DNA of 64,000 bases from assembly GCA_019843655.1 (NCBI GenBank), contig JACDQD010000008.1, positions 18,994,388 to 19,058,387 of the forward strand. Direction: 5' to 3'. Within the stretch, counting starts at the first letter, position 1, and each line of letters begins with the position of its first letter. The position numbers and the translations under genes are program-made. The notes beneath the pieces are model-generated. The model made no database searches. It had not been told where the DNA came from and was given only the letters and a program-made list of their open reading frames with translations. The stretch is from Lethocerus indicus. Its lineage: Eukaryota > Arthropoda > Insecta > Hemiptera > Belostomatidae. This document shows positions 25,171 to 38,330 of this stretch, piece by piece.

Positions 25171-28100
25171 TCGTTTCTTTGCCAGGTATGTTTATCGGTT
25201 TTCTAAGAAACTACAATAATTAACCAGGATTTATTTTTGGGGTAATTGAAAATGAAATAATATTAACAATTAATAAATATTATTTCAAACTGAAGATTTG
25301 CTTTCTTGTTTGTTTCTTCTCAATTGGAACTATACCGAGTGTAAAAATACTTTAGGTGGACATTGCGGTGCCTCAATCCCATTTTACTAAAAATTGCTTA
25401 GGACATTTTATTGCGGCATAATGGGAATACCGATAAGGCGGACATGAGATTTAAAAAACTCGAGTCTCCATAAATTCAGACACCTCTCCTTAGGGGGGCG
25501 CTCGACTCCCGTAGCGACCGCGTAGTCCGCGTTTTCGGCGCGGAAGGGATTCAATTTGCCGGTAATTCCGGCGTTCGTGTTTTCCGGCCTGAAACCTTCG
25601 GCGCTCGATCGCCGTGAAATCCGGACGCCGGATTCAATCAGCCGAAACAGAGAATAGAACAAGTTCCCCCCCCCACCCACTCCCGGCAACCGGGACGGGC
25701 CAAGTTGAAAACAACCGACCTCAGGATAAGTTAATGTAAACAACAAATCAAAACTTACAAAGTAGATTGGAACAGAGTTAAATGTATTTCGGCGGAGCGG
25801 GAGTGAGACAGAGAGAGTCGGAGGGAGGTAAAGTGACAGGAGAGTGAAGCTGAGTGTGGGGGCATTGTCATTGACGAGCCTGATTGGAACCGTCCCGTTC
25901 GACTGACAATTCAAATGAATTTGTAATTCCGGTTCAAAGGCAGGCCGTCAATTAACCGAAATAATTCCTTTTAATTGAAGTACGCCGGCTCCTGAAAAAG
26001 GGAGAATTGCGCGTATAGGAATTCGAAAATTAATATCGGAAATAAAATCCAATATCGTTGAAACCCAGTTAAAATATTGGGAAATTCAAAGGGGTTGCAC
26101 TTCACAAATTAAACTAATAGACTAATACTCTATAGTTACTCTGGAAAACAATATGAAAAAATACCGCTCAACACCTAGTTGTAATAGCAATATTTCCGGA
26201 TATTTTTGTGTATGTATTCCGGAAATTTCTTCTGTGTTAAGGAACTTAATTGATAGATTATTTGTAGCAACAATAAAGATCTACTGTTTTGAACATCTTA
26301 ATCGGATTTAAACTAGAAGAGATTGCACCGGGGGTTCGATATTATTAAGTAATTACGTACGGATGATATTGAATAATTCTACTTGGCCCAGCTGGAAAAA
26401 TAGTGATGGATTATGAATTGAAACCTCATTCCCAGATTGACATGATTGATTATACGAATCGTGACGTTAGAGTGGGTTAAATGTTCGATTATCCGATAAG
26501 CTTCTGTTTGATGCGAGAGTACAGAGCGGAATGAGATGTTTGAATTTGGATTTTGAAAAGCCCGGGCTCCGACTACCGTGTGCGGACGCGGAATTCAATC
26601 GAACTGGTCGGGGCTGTCGTAGTTGGACCAGTCGGCCGAGGGAGGGCAGCACCTGTCGATAATGACGCAGCCGCGGCCACCTAGATCAACCGCCGCCGAT
26701 GCGCACTCGCCCTCACCAGCAGTAGCGTTCAGTCCTTCCATATCACTCGTTCGGAGTACAAGGATTCAAACGACTATAGCATTTCAAATTACCGATTCCT
26801 ACTTCCATTATAGAAATTCCGTTTTTCAGAATTGCTTGCCCAAATTTCGGACGTTGATTTATTTTAAACTTTTCCGTTAGCCGGACGCAATCGAAAAATC
26901 GCCAAATAATGTAGAATTCCGCCAAATTTCTTACAACCATAAGGCGAATGTTCGTTTGGGGCCTGTTGTAAATTGTTTGGGGACAAGAGATAAATTGGTC
27001 GAATATCTGCTGTTTATTTGGGATAATCAATAAGGAAGTAAATGGAAACCGTGCGATTTTGTCTGAAACGTATAATAAATACTAAATGCGAGGTTGTGAG
27101 GGACAGAAAACCATAAATCAGTATTTTCGAAACGTCAGAAATATTTGATTACAAATAAATTTAATTCTATTATTTCGTTGGCTTTGTTTCAGGAATAGTT
27201 GTCATGAAACCTTATGAAACGATCGGAGAATTAACATACCTTGAAGGAATGGGGGGGTTGTGAGTTTCATTACAGGAGGAAAATGAAGAGTTCAATCTTA
27301 AGAAATATTTAACTGTATTCAATGCCGACTCATATTTTGATTAGTGGTATTAGGTGTTTAGTTTTTATGACGGCCGAGAAATGGGAATTCCTACTGCTCG
27401 TCCGGCGTGGATTTACGCGCGCGTAATATTCGGTGGTCCACCGGCTGAAACCAACAACTGCCCTTATAACTTTGGGTGCAAATATACACCACAGTTATGG
27501 CCGGCCGTGTACATATTTTTCAACACCCCCGGGCATTTTCATTTTTTCTCTACTCGGGCCCGAAAGGTATAATCCCCAAGGGGAGCGGGGGTGGGGTCGG
27601 GGAGGTTCGAACAAATTATAGTTTAACACAAGACATAATATAAGTTGAGGCCTGCGGGACACGGGAGAAAATATGAAAATTGAAGGCCCTTCGCCGTTGA
27701 AGCTCCCGCCTGCGCTACCGCAGTTTTCTCTCGGGTTCAAGCTTGACACTGCCCGGCGATAAATTCGGGACAGTTCCCAGGCCTCCTTATTTATTCCCGA
27801 AAGCACCGATATGAATTTCCCACCACAGAGGAGACCGCATAAACTTTGATTTCGTGGCTTCTATTATAGCCTCGAAATGAGTCCCCCTTCTATTTATAGG
27901 ACTGCAATTTAATTTGCCGTTTATTGTTACGGACAATTAATCGAATGACTGATTAACCTTCAGGTTCCTCCTTTGGGTTAAAATAAATAATACTTCGTAA
28001 TAGTACGGCCATTCACAGTCCGTCATGTTTCCGATCAGAATCTAGGTAATTACATTGATTTTCTTTGGTCCTTTTGATTCATTAAATCAAATATATTTCA

Positions 28101-28194
28101 ATTTTTCGCTTGGAAATATTTATATAAAAACGGGTCATGGGAGGGATTTATTATAAAAAAATTCATAAATAAAAATTGTGAAATGGCGTTTGTC
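25171..28194. other. Non-coding stretch with GC-rich islets
   Basis: GC-rich islets at about 25480-25720, 26550-26720 and 27390-27730. The 168-codon minus-strand frame at 25408-25914 shows no domain and lies in an islet open in several frames. No gene called. Confidence 0.45.
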
Positions 28195-28270
28195 AGTGTG
28201 TGTGTGTGTGTGTGCGTGTGCGTGTGCGGGTGTGCGTGCGTGCGTGCGTGTGCGTGTGCGTGCGTGTGTG
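28195..28270. repeat. Compound (GT)n/(GTGC)n microsatellite
   Basis: Interleaved GT and GTGC units end seven bases before the first 61-bp tandem unit of the adjacent inverted-repeat element. Confidence 0.95.
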
Positions 28271-28276
28271 AAATTG

Positions 28277-28735
28277 CCACTATGCCGCAGCACTGAACGG
28301 GAAACGTTTCTGCACGCGTTAGGAGTACCAGAAATACACACCACGTGGTGGAACTGCACGGGAAATGTTGATGCGGCCGCTGGTAGTTACAGAAATTGCC
28401 ACCAGAGGGCAGCACTGAATAGGAAATGTTGATGCGGCCTTTAGTAGTTCAAGAAACTCCCACCAGAGGGCTGCACTGCACGGGAAATTCTATCCGAGCG
28501 ACCTCCATGCACCCTGGAAAGTTCTACTGATATAAATATTAATACTATTTCGGAAAAAAATATCAAAATTTGTATTAGGAGAACATGGGGTTCAAGGAGG
28601 TCGCTCGGTTTGAATTAACCATGTTTGCGTACTGTGCTGCCACCTAGTAGGAATTCCTGAAACTACCAGCGGCCAGATCAACATTACCTGTGTACTGCTA
28701 CAATCGGCAGCAATTTTTACAACTAAAACTGCAAT
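28277..28735. mobile_element. Inverted-repeat element with about 61-bp internal tandem repeats
   Basis: The left half holds about four tandem copies starting at roughly 28277, 28341, 28399 and 28460. Their shared blocks are CACCAGAGGGC, GCACTG, GGGAAATGTTGATGCGG and a GTAGTT-containing stretch. The two clearest copies are 61 bases apart. The right half (about 28637-28700) is an inverted, diverged copy of the same unit. Nearer the centre a perfect 13-bp inverted repeat (28494-28506 with 28596-28608) closes an AT-rich loop. There is no coding potential. The structure recalls non-autonomous elements with subterminal tandem repeats, such as the Pearl/Helentron-like elements described in bivalves, but family membership is not established. 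Confidence 0.55.
28399..28415 (+). promoter_or_regulatory. CTCF-like motif in tandem unit
   Basis: CCACCAGAGGGCAGCAC closely fits the bilaterian CTCF core (CCASYAGRKGGCRS). A second copy with one change starts at 28460. Binding is not shown. Confidence 0.35.
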
Positions 28736-31700
28736 CATTACAAAATATAATAAATATTATAATTTATTATATCAATTACGATATATATTTTCTCCCTCTA
28801 AATAAATCGAACACCCTTTTTGATTTTTAAACATACTTGTTCATTACTTATTTCATTTTTTCGCTCCAAAATATATTAAAAAGGTTCATGGGAGTGATTT
28901 ATTTCATAAATATTTTTAAGAGACTCTTATGGGATAAAATGAAAGGAGAAATTTGAAATCTGTGAAATATTCCAGGTAAAAAGCGAAATATCATTTGAAC
29001 GGCGGCTACGTGACTGGCCGACCTTCAAATGACATCTACCGTTCTCTGGAAAAATAACCCCAACCGTCCACCCGCCTTAGACCATACACGGCCCTTCTAA
29101 GCCCATGATGTTTTCAATCAATATTCATTTAATTTCATTCTTTTTCTGAGGGCCTTATAATTTATTTTATCAAATACGATACATATATTCTTGCTGCGAA
29201 TATATCGGACTCACTTTTTGATTTTTACACATACTTGTGAATTACTTATTTCATTTTTCGCTCCGAAATATATTAAAACGGTTCATGGGAGTGATTTATT
29301 TCATAAATATTCGTCCCTTCAGTTGCATGAATAATATTTAGATGACGAGAAAACAGAAAAACCTTGAGAGTTGGGAACAGAATAATAATCTTCACTGTTT
29401 ATATAGTATAAACCACTAACGTTATATCATTCCAAGAAATTTTATAATGTATTTTATGCTATTTTGATGTCCAGGATAGACGAATTGTGGATAAATATTC
29501 ATATTAGAGACTCTTATTGGATAAAAGGAAAGGAGAAATTTGAAATATGTGAAATATTCGCGGTAAATGCGAAATATCAGTCGAACGGCGGCGACGTGAC
29601 TGGCCGACCTTCAAATGACATCTACCGTTCTCTGGAAAAATAGCCCGAACCGTCCACCCGCCTTAGACCAGTACACGGCCCTTCTAAGCCCATGATGTTT
29701 TCAATCTGTATTCATTAAATTTCATTCTTTTTCTGAGGGCCTTATAATTTATTTTATCAAATACGATATATATATTCTTGCTGCGAATATATCGGACTCA
29801 CTTTTTGATTATTACACATACTTGTTCATTACTTATTTCATTTTTTCGCTCCGAAATATATTAAAACGGTTCATGGGAATGATTTATTTCATAAATATTC
29901 GTCCCATCAGTTGCATGAATAATATTTAGATGACGAGAAAACAGAAAAACCTTGAGAGTTGGGAACAGAATAATAATCTTCACTGTTTATATAGTATAAA
30001 CCACTAACGTTATATCATTCCAAGTAATTTTATATTGTATTTTATGCTATTTTGAAGTCCAGGATAGACGAATTGTGGATAAATATTCATATTAGAGACT
30101 CTTATTGGATAAAAGGAAAGGAGAAATTTGAAATATGTGAAATATTCCCGGTAAATGCGAAATATCAGTCGAACGGCGGCTACGTGACTGGCCGACCTTC
30201 AAATGACATCTACCGTTCTCTGGAAAAATAGCCCGAACCGTCCACCCGCCTTAGACCAGTACACGGCCCTTCTAAGCCCATGATGTTTTCAATCTGTATT
30301 CAATTAATTTTATTTTTTTTCTGAGGGCCTTATAATTTATTATATCAAATACGATATATACATTCTTGCTGCGAATATATCGGACTCTCTTTTTGATTTT
30401 TACACATACTTGTTCATTACTTATTTCTTTTTTTTTCACCGATATATATTAAAATGGTTCATGGGAGTGATTTATTTCATAAATATTGGTCCCATCAGTT
30501 GCATGAATAATATTTAGATGACGAGAAAACAGAAAAACCTTGAGAGTTGGGAACAGAATAATAATCTTCACTGTTTATATAGTATAAACCACTAACGTTA
30601 TATCATTCCAAGTAATTTTATATTGTATTTTATGCTATTTTGAAGTCCAGGATAGACGAATTGTGGATAAATATTCATATTAGAGACTCTTATAGGATAA
30701 AAGTAAAGTAGAAATCGGAAATTTGTAGAATTTTACCGTTAAATGCGAAATATCAGTTGAACAGCGGCTACGTGACTGGCCGACCTTCAAATGACATCTA
30801 CCGTTCTCTGGAAAAATAGCCCGAACCGTCCACCCGCCTTAGACAGTACACGGCCCTTCTAAGCCCATGATGTTTTCAATCAGTATCCATTTAATTTCAT
30901 TCTTTTTCTGAGGGCCTTATAATTTATTTTATCAAATACGATATATATTTTGTCCCTCTGTATAAATCGAACTCCCTTTTTGATTTTTAAACATACTTGT
31001 TCATTACTTATTTGATTTTTTTTCACCGAAATATATTTAAATAGTTCATGGGAGTGATTTATTTCATAAATATTCGTCCTATCTGTTACATAAATAATAT
31101 TTAGATGACGAGAAAACAGAAAAACCTTGAGAGTTGGGAACAGAATAATAATCTTCACTGTTTATATAGTATAAACCACTAACGTTATATCATTCCAAGT
31201 AATTTTATATTGTATTTTATGCTATTTTGAAGTCCAGGATAGACGAATTGTGGTTAAATATTCATATTAGAGACTCTTATAGGATAAAATGAAAAGAGAA
31301 ATTTTAAATCTGTGAAATATTCCCGGTAAATGCAAAATATAAGTTGAACGGCGGCTACGTGACTGGCCGACCTTCAAATGACATCTACCGTTCTCTGGAA
31401 AAATAGCCCGAACCGTCCACCCGCCTTAGACCAGTACACGGCCCTTCTAAGCCCATGATGTTTTCAACTTGTATTCATTTAATTTTATTTTTTTTCTGAG
31501 GGCCTTATAATTTATTTTATCAAATACGATATATATTTTCTCCCTCTGTATAAATCGGACTCTCTTTTTGATTTTTACACATACTTGTTCATTACTTATT
31601 TCATTTTTTCGCTCCGAAATATATTAAAACGGTTCATGGGAGTGATTTATTTCATAAATATTCGTCCCATCAGTTGCATGAATAATATTTAGATGACGAG

Positions 31701-33145
31701 AAAACAGAAAAACCTTGAGAGTTGGGAACAGAATAATAATCTTCACTGTTTATATAGTATAAACCACTAACGTTATATCATTCCAAGTAATTTTATATTG
31801 TATTTTATGCTATTTTGAAGTCCAGGATAGACGAATTGTGGATAAATATTCATATTAGAGACTCTTATAGGATAAAAGGAAAGGAGAAATTTGAAATCTG
31901 TGAAATATTCCCGGTAAATGCGAAATATCAGTTGAACGGCGGCTACGTGACTGGCCGACCTTCAAATGACATCTACCGTTCTCTGGAAAAATAGCCCGAA
32001 CCGTCCACCCGCCTTAGACAGTACACGGCCCTTCTAAGCCCATGATGTTTTCAATCAGTATCCATTTAATTTCATTCTTTTTCTGAACGTCTTATAATTT
32101 ATTTTATCAAATACGATATATATTTTCTCCCTCTGTATAAATTGAACTCCCTTTTTGATTTTTAAACATACTTGTTCATTACTTATTTGATTTTTTTTCA
32201 CCGAAATATATTAAAATACTTCATGGGAGTGATTTATTTCATAAATATTCGTCCTATCTGTTGCATAAATAATATTTTAAAGGCGAGAAAAAAGAAAAAT
32301 CTTGAGAGTTGGGAACAGAATAATAATCTTCACTGTTTATATGATATAAACCACTAACGTTATATCATTCCAAGTAATTTTATATTGTATTTTATGCTAT
32401 TTTGAAGTCCAGGATAGACGAATTGTGGTTAAATATTCATATTAGAGACTCTTATAGGATAAAATGAAAAGAGAAATTTTAAATCTGTGAAATATTCCCG
32501 GTAAATGCAAAATATAAGTTGAACGGCGGCTACGTGACTGGCCGACCTTCAAATGACATCTACCGTTCTCTGGAAAAACTAGCCCGAACCGTCCACCCGC
32601 CTTAGACCAGTACACGGCCCTTCTAAGCCCATGATGTTTTCAATCTGTATCCATTTAATTTCATTTTTTTCTGAGGGCCATATAAATTATTATTTCAATT
32701 ACAATATATATATTCTTGCTTCGAATATATCGAACTCTCTTTTTGAATTTTAAACATACTTGTTCATTACTTATTTCATTTTTTTGCACCGAGTTATATT
32801 AAAAAGGTTCATGGGAGAGATTTATTTCATAAATATTTGTCTTATCAGTTGCATAAATAATATTTAGATGACAAGAAAACAGAAAATCCTTGAGAGTTGG
32901 GAACAGAATAATTATCGTCACTGTTTATATAGTATAAACCACTAACGTTATATCATTCCAAGTAATTTTATATTGTATTTTATGCTATTTTCGTCTAGCA
33001 TAGACGAATTTCGGTGATCATTGATAATAGAGTCTGATATAGGACAAAAGTATTGGATCAATCGTAAATCGGTAGAATATTAAAATGAACATTGGCTGTG
33101 CGACTGGCCGATTTTCAAATAACCTATATCGTTCTTTTTATATTT
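28736..33145. repeat. Satellite array with about 588-bp monomers
   Basis: The anchor GGTTCATGGGAGTGATTTAT (variants allowed) recurs at 28883, 29280, 29868, 30456, 31043, 31631, 32218 and 32806. The spacings are 397, 588, 588, 587, 588, 587 and 588. Each full monomer has an AT-rich body and a GC-richer block of about 120 bases (for example 29582-29701). That block contains GTGACTGGCCGACC and CCCGCCTTAGACC and is the best conserved part. The first interval is short because of an internal deletion. The last copy decays gradually to about 33145. Inner copies are near-identical and edge copies diverged, as expected for unequal crossover. No encoded protein is supported in any frame. Confidence 0.93.
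30841..33000. repeat. Dimeric higher-order repeat within the satellite
   Basis: Diagnostic variants recur at 1175 bases, two monomers apart, and not at 588. They are the shortened TTAGACAGTAC (about 30837 and 32012), GTGGTTAAATATT (about 31250 and 32425), CAAAATATAAGTTG (about 31333 and 32508) and the ATTTGATTTTTTTTCACC block. This indicates duplication of a two-monomer unit. Confidence 0.8.
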
Positions 33146-36100
33146 TATATTCCTCTTACATATCCCAGTGTGCATGTCGCAATGTAATTCCTACTATATT
33201 GCGTAATAATGTACCTAAGCATATCCGAACTCATACACTTCTATTTTTTGAAAATGGAAAAACATGTTGTTAAAATGATGCATCGTGACCCATGACGTCA
33301 TTTTGCTCAATACAAGTCGTAACATCCCGTATATAATTCAAGAAAGACCTGTGGGTCTCTATTCATTTTTCGGACATCATTTGTATACTGTAAATCCTGG
33401 ATGTATTTAATGAAAAATAAAGTATTATAAATTTTGATTCGTTCGAGAACTGTATGCATTTGATTGGTGTGCCGTCGGATTCCGAGGCCTACCGTTGATC
33501 ATGGTGGACATACGGTCGACCGGGAAAATCGATGTAATATTTCTCTCCCGCCGGGGTACAACAATATTTTAGTTTATCTTATTGATATAATAATTGATTT
33601 TCATCATTTAAGCATGCGCCGTGTGTTTACGGAAGGCGATCTTCGCGTCCTCTCCCCTGTGCCTCGCGCCATTTCCAAGTATAAGGCCACTTGTGCCGCA
33701 GGCCTGACAACGGAAAACGCCTAATAGTTACGACACAGCGGAAGGACTTTTGCCCTCATCCCTCATCATCAAGTTTGGGCAACTTTCGCGTCCAAGTCTG
33801 AAAATAGCGGCGGCGATACTTCATAAGAACTCGGGGCAATTATTCAGCCGGTTATTTACATGTTATCGCGTGGAATTGAATGAACTAAATTTGTGTACCT
33901 TCGTTAAGTACGGATTCAGCTGAAACCATAATTCAGGCATCCTGATTACGTACCCGTTTAAGTAAACTGTAATTTAATTTAATTGAAAATAATTATTATT
34001 ATTACTAACTAATTCTGTACTAGTGGTTGTTTAATTCCAATATACTCGAGATCGGATATTATATTGGTGAGAAGAAAAAAAGTGGACATACATTTTCGTA
34101 TTAATACGTTATAGATTTACCCACTCTCAAGCCGGCATTCATAAAAATGGCGTCCGATTTTTTTCTCCAACCCATTAAACGGCTTGAACTGGCTTTTACG
34201 GAAGCGTCCCGAGCCCCTAATCCCGATCGGGGCGTTTGAGCCAAGTGCGAGCTTTTGAATCGCTCCCTGTGCACCTGTGTGACCCACCGCAATCGATGAC
34301 TTCGGCCACCCGATCTACGCTCGTCCAATCGCCCCCTCAACCGTCCCCCTACTAGAAATAACACTAAAGGAATGGTCACCGGCTCCCCTAACCCGGATGG
34401 CGCACTGAAATACCCTACAGACGGTATCGTTCGTCCCCCCACATGTTTTAGTTGACTACATCCGATAAAATTTTATTCGTCTACTTTCCGAAATCTCCCG
34501 ACATCCCAAACGTTCCTTACAGACGCCTATAAAGGAAGTGGCCACGCGACCTAATTGTTTAAATAAATAAAAATTTTTGTCTCGACCAAACGGGATTTCA
34601 AGATCTGTGTGTAGGGCGAGATTGTAGACATAGTAGGGTGCACTGGTTGTTGTCCTTAATATTTTCGAATGTTAAGTTTGCATTTTGCCTATAGCAATAT
34701 TGCAGTAGCGTACGTTTGAAAAATAGGCAAGTTACAGACTGATGGAGCGCAGACACCGCCATTCCAGCGATGGTGTAATAATGGACTAAACCATTATTAG
34801 TACGGATCCACTAAATAGGCTAGTGGCTGTGCTGTCAATTCAATACGGGAAAATTTGAGGTTGAGAAAATGAAGTTTTCCTTATCAAAACACTAAGATAT
34901 ATAACGTAAATATGGAGTCACCTCAACTTAAACCTGCAGTTATCTTAAACGGATTCCCCTTCGTCGAAGGATTTGAATATTGGGAATTAATATCGATTTA
35001 GTATTGGAAATTTTTGATACCGCCTGAAGTTGGCCCCCACCAACCCTCTAACTGTTGGGAAGACCGAATTGGTGAGCCTCCTGATTGGTCCAACGCTCTC
35101 ATTCTCTCTCCTAAAGAATTGCTATGCTAAGTGTTCCGCCGGATTGAATCCGTCCTCCGCCCCCGGCCCCTTTACAAGATCAATGTGTCGCTACCACTGT
35201 TCTAGATTGGACGGTGGAAGCGGGGGTGAAAAAAAAAGAAAACCCCGTATACCCCCGCCCGATAGTAATTTCATTTGGCTCAGACCTTCGTGATGCCATT
35301 ACCGGCTGTTCCGGGCTTATTGCAATTTCGTCTATCCGTCCAGTTATTTCACTAGGGAAATTATACTTAATTAATTTTCTCCCTTCGGACTGCAACCCCT
35401 TATTGGTAATTCCAAATAAGAATTGATCTGTACTGTATATTTACACCGAGTTTGAGTTAAGAATGAACACTCTTAAATATATTATAATGCTAACAGCGGA
35501 CTAATTCTTCTATATTAGAAATATATAAACCGTCACCCTTCCTTTATTAACCTGTCGTGTTTCACTTCCTCGCTTTTTTTTGTTTTATCGTAGTATAAAA
35601 TAGTAAATGAACAAAGTTGCTTTCTTAAAACATTGCCTGAGGGGTGTAAAAACGGGATTAAAATTACCCTCCATGAAAATTAACAATTCTTAGTAAGGCG
35701 TCCTTGTAAAATATGCAGTGAGGGGATGGGGGTAGGCTGGTTTATAATTCGTTTTATCGGTAGTCGTAAGGAAGGGGGTGAGTTAAGGTGGTTCCCTGCA
35801 GAAAAAAGTTCCCTTTAAAACTTAAAGTTTGTCTCAAAGTCGTTCATTATTAACGGATCTCTTTGTTGGGCCCGTTGGCCCGTACTTGAAAACAGTATTC
35901 ATTATATTTTCCCTCTTGTTGTAACTCGTTTTGGGGCCACTAGTTCCGGGGCGGATTATATTTATTTTCGGTGATGAATTAAAGCAGCGTTAAAAGACGG
36001 GAAAGACCCGAGTTCGGGAATATTAAGGGCAATTTGGGCTCGAATAAAGGCGTTTAAATGGGAGGGGGGAAGGGGAATTACAATAGGCGTATTCGTGACT

Positions 36101-36520
36101 TCGAAACTGGGCCGCTGACACAATGCGGTTCTTAAATACTTTCTTTTATTGCACGATACTGAAGATAAACGGCCATTCCCCGGCCTCCTATATACTAATG
36201 AAAAATGCCCCCTAATTTTAGCTCAAGTAATTTTAGATAAAATATCCTGAGCAAGGTGGAATGTGGCAGCTCTCAGTCAACTCTCAACCTACTTGTGTCC
36301 GTATTAACAAACGTAATTTAGATTATTTTTTCTTAATTTAGACCTTCCCACCAGAGGATTTCTCGGCATGGTCCTATTTTCAATTTATTGAAAAGTCTAC
36401 ATCTATCTACACAAGTGTCCCTACACTGTTATCGCATATTTTACACTCTTTTTATATTTCACTGAAATATTACAACGTGGAAACGATGATATGGATAAGG
36501 CATTGACTGAAAAGGCAAAA
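33146..36520. other. Non-coding stretch
   Basis: Follows the satellite. It includes a CRE palindrome (TGACGTCA, 33293-33300), AATAAA signals (for example about 33415-33420) and GC-rich patches at about 33480-33560, 34130-34430 and 35030-35260. The overlapping frames there show no domain. No gene called. Confidence 0.45.
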
Positions 36521-37083
36521 TGTGAAAAAGGCTATTCCGATTCGCGGCTGAACGTTTATAAATCGGTGCGGTCGAGTTACGCTTTGGGCTCGGGACCGGC
36601 TCTCACCGGCTGGCTTTTCAGCCCTCTATCGTCCTGGGGGGCGGAAAAAACTCGAAAACGCTCCTCCGGCTAGCCGCTCCCTTTTACCCATTTTTCCGAC
36701 AGCGCTTAGCGCCGGTAATGAGCTCGTTTGCGTGTTATCTGAGCAGGGGAACGGAAGGAGAAAGGGAGAACACGACGAACCCGCCCCCTCCACCAACAAC
36801 CCCTACCCCGAGGCCAACTCAAAATGTGGGAATTAAAATTTCAAGACAATTGGACCGAATGAACTCATTTTTAATTAATCGAGGGCCCCCTCCGAGTTTA
36901 ATTGCCGTGATATTAGAAAAATGGCCGTCCCCTTCTGAAGAATTTATTAATCGTTCTTCGGCCGATTTCCTCCTTCCCCCTCTCTTTTCACCCGCTAATT
37001 CTCAGTTTATTAAAAACATCGGGGTAACCGATAAAATCGCGCTAATTAGCACTGATATAAAAATTCTGAAACCGAAGAGATAG
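36521..37083. other. GC-rich to mixed islet
   Basis: Contains a pyrimidine/Pro-codon-rich run at about 36780-36815. The plus-strand frame 36718-37083 is open for 121 codons with low-complexity Pro/Thr sequence and no domain. Not called. Confidence 0.35.
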
Positions 37084-37330
37084 TAAATACAAAATTATTT
37101 AGTGTTACCAGGTAGGAAAATTAGTGACCGGCTCCAATTCGCGTACCTAATCTCATTGAACATTTCGTCAGTTGTGTCGGAAGCAGCGATAAAACTACCG
37201 AACTGACACCTAAGAAGATTCCTATGTCCACTTCAAGTTTTCAATTTTACTCATTAGAACTAAATGAATGAGATATTCATCCGGCGTTACCGACTCTGAA
37301 CCAGTGAAACATTATAATACAAAAACTTTG
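37084..37330. other. Non-coding spacer
   Basis: Nothing recognised. Confidence 0.5.
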
Positions 37331-37370
37331 ATCCGGCAGCGACTTCTTATTGAAGCATTCATCAGGGTGG
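37331..37370 (-). repeat. Small hairpin with CTGATGA start, possible repeat relic
   Basis: On the minus strand the sequence reads CTGATGA, then a hairpin GCTTC-AATAA-GAAGT, then CGCTGCCGGATC. The arrangement resembles the CTGANGA-hairpin-CGAAAC pattern in the family at 39.2 and 48.0 kb, with the last part degenerate. Relationship uncertain. Confidence 0.25.
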
Positions 37371-38330
37371 TGCTATTCGAAAATAAGCAGTTCGGAATAA
37401 GGAATAACAGTGCGGGATTGAACAATTTTCCGGCAGCCTGACGGCGACATAATTTCAGCCCGCATTCGGCTCCACGGTTTTCTTCCCCCACCCCGCTACC
37501 CTTAAAAGGTTCAATAATTCAGGGGAAGCCGCCCCAGGAGCGAATTTCCGTTACGGGGAGGGGCTCTCGTAAAATAAAAAAAGAAAGAATACTCGGGTTT
37601 TTAATCGTCGGCAATATAAAGCCCCGAGTCAATTATAATTTAACGCTTTACAATACCCCTTTTTTTATGCCCCGGCCAATATTGGGAGGCGGCGACGGGG
37701 ACGGCCGGTTTATATACGGGGGGTGGGCTCGGCTCCCCAACCCCCTGCGACTCTGTTCCACTGTTAAAAGTATTTTGTCCCGCCCCCCGTTGCCGCTCTG
37801 CTATATAACGACGCCCTATTTATTTTTACTGCGCATTAGAGCCACCTGGGGGGCGCTTCATCGATATCTAGACTCTATTATCGGGAGTAAAAGCGGAGGG
37901 ATCCTTTGGGGCATTATTGAAAATGGGGCGGTGCCTACACCAACCTATTTATAAGGCTCCTTCACCCCCACCTCCCCCCAACAACACCGGACTTTCCTAT
38001 ATTTTTTCGCGGATATTAAATTTTTTAAATTTAAAATAATTGCGTTCCATTTATCACGCCCAAGCAACCCCCCTTCCCCCACTTCACGATAACACTCCCT
38101 TTGATTCGATCCCCGGTAAAACGAGTTAAACCCCGTCGAGCATTTATCTTCCCCATCCAGGGAATCGGCGTCCCCCCCCCCCGTAATTATTTCGGGATGA
38201 TCGATGAAGTAGGAATAATAGGCCGTACGGCGAATTTATTGTCACTACCGCCCACCCAAAACCCCTATCACCGGGGGAATGAAATCATTCTTCTCAATTC
38301 TGTTGAAGTTCCATAATATTCCGTTATTAT
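37371..38330. other. CpG/GC-rich islet
   Basis: G-rich and C-rich tracts (for example C runs at about 37970-37982 and 38174-38183). Short frames are open, none with recognisable content. A TATATAA string at about 37801 is followed by GC-rich DNA, but no transcript can be inferred. Confidence 0.35.

Noticed and set aside
25408..25914. 168-codon minus-strand open frame
   Set aside because: It lies in a GC islet with few stops in several frames and has no recognisable motif.
26325..26345. B-box-like GGTTCGA words (also near 27605 and 53506) as tRNA or SINE hints
   Set aside because: No A box, acceptor stem or CC after the word; not tRNA genes.
30880..31158. Open frames within satellite monomers
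   Set aside because: They do not persist across monomers and are AT-rich chance frames.
28736..33145. CRISPR-like regular spacing
   Set aside because: Units are long and repeated throughout with no unique spacers, and the sequence is eukaryotic satellite.
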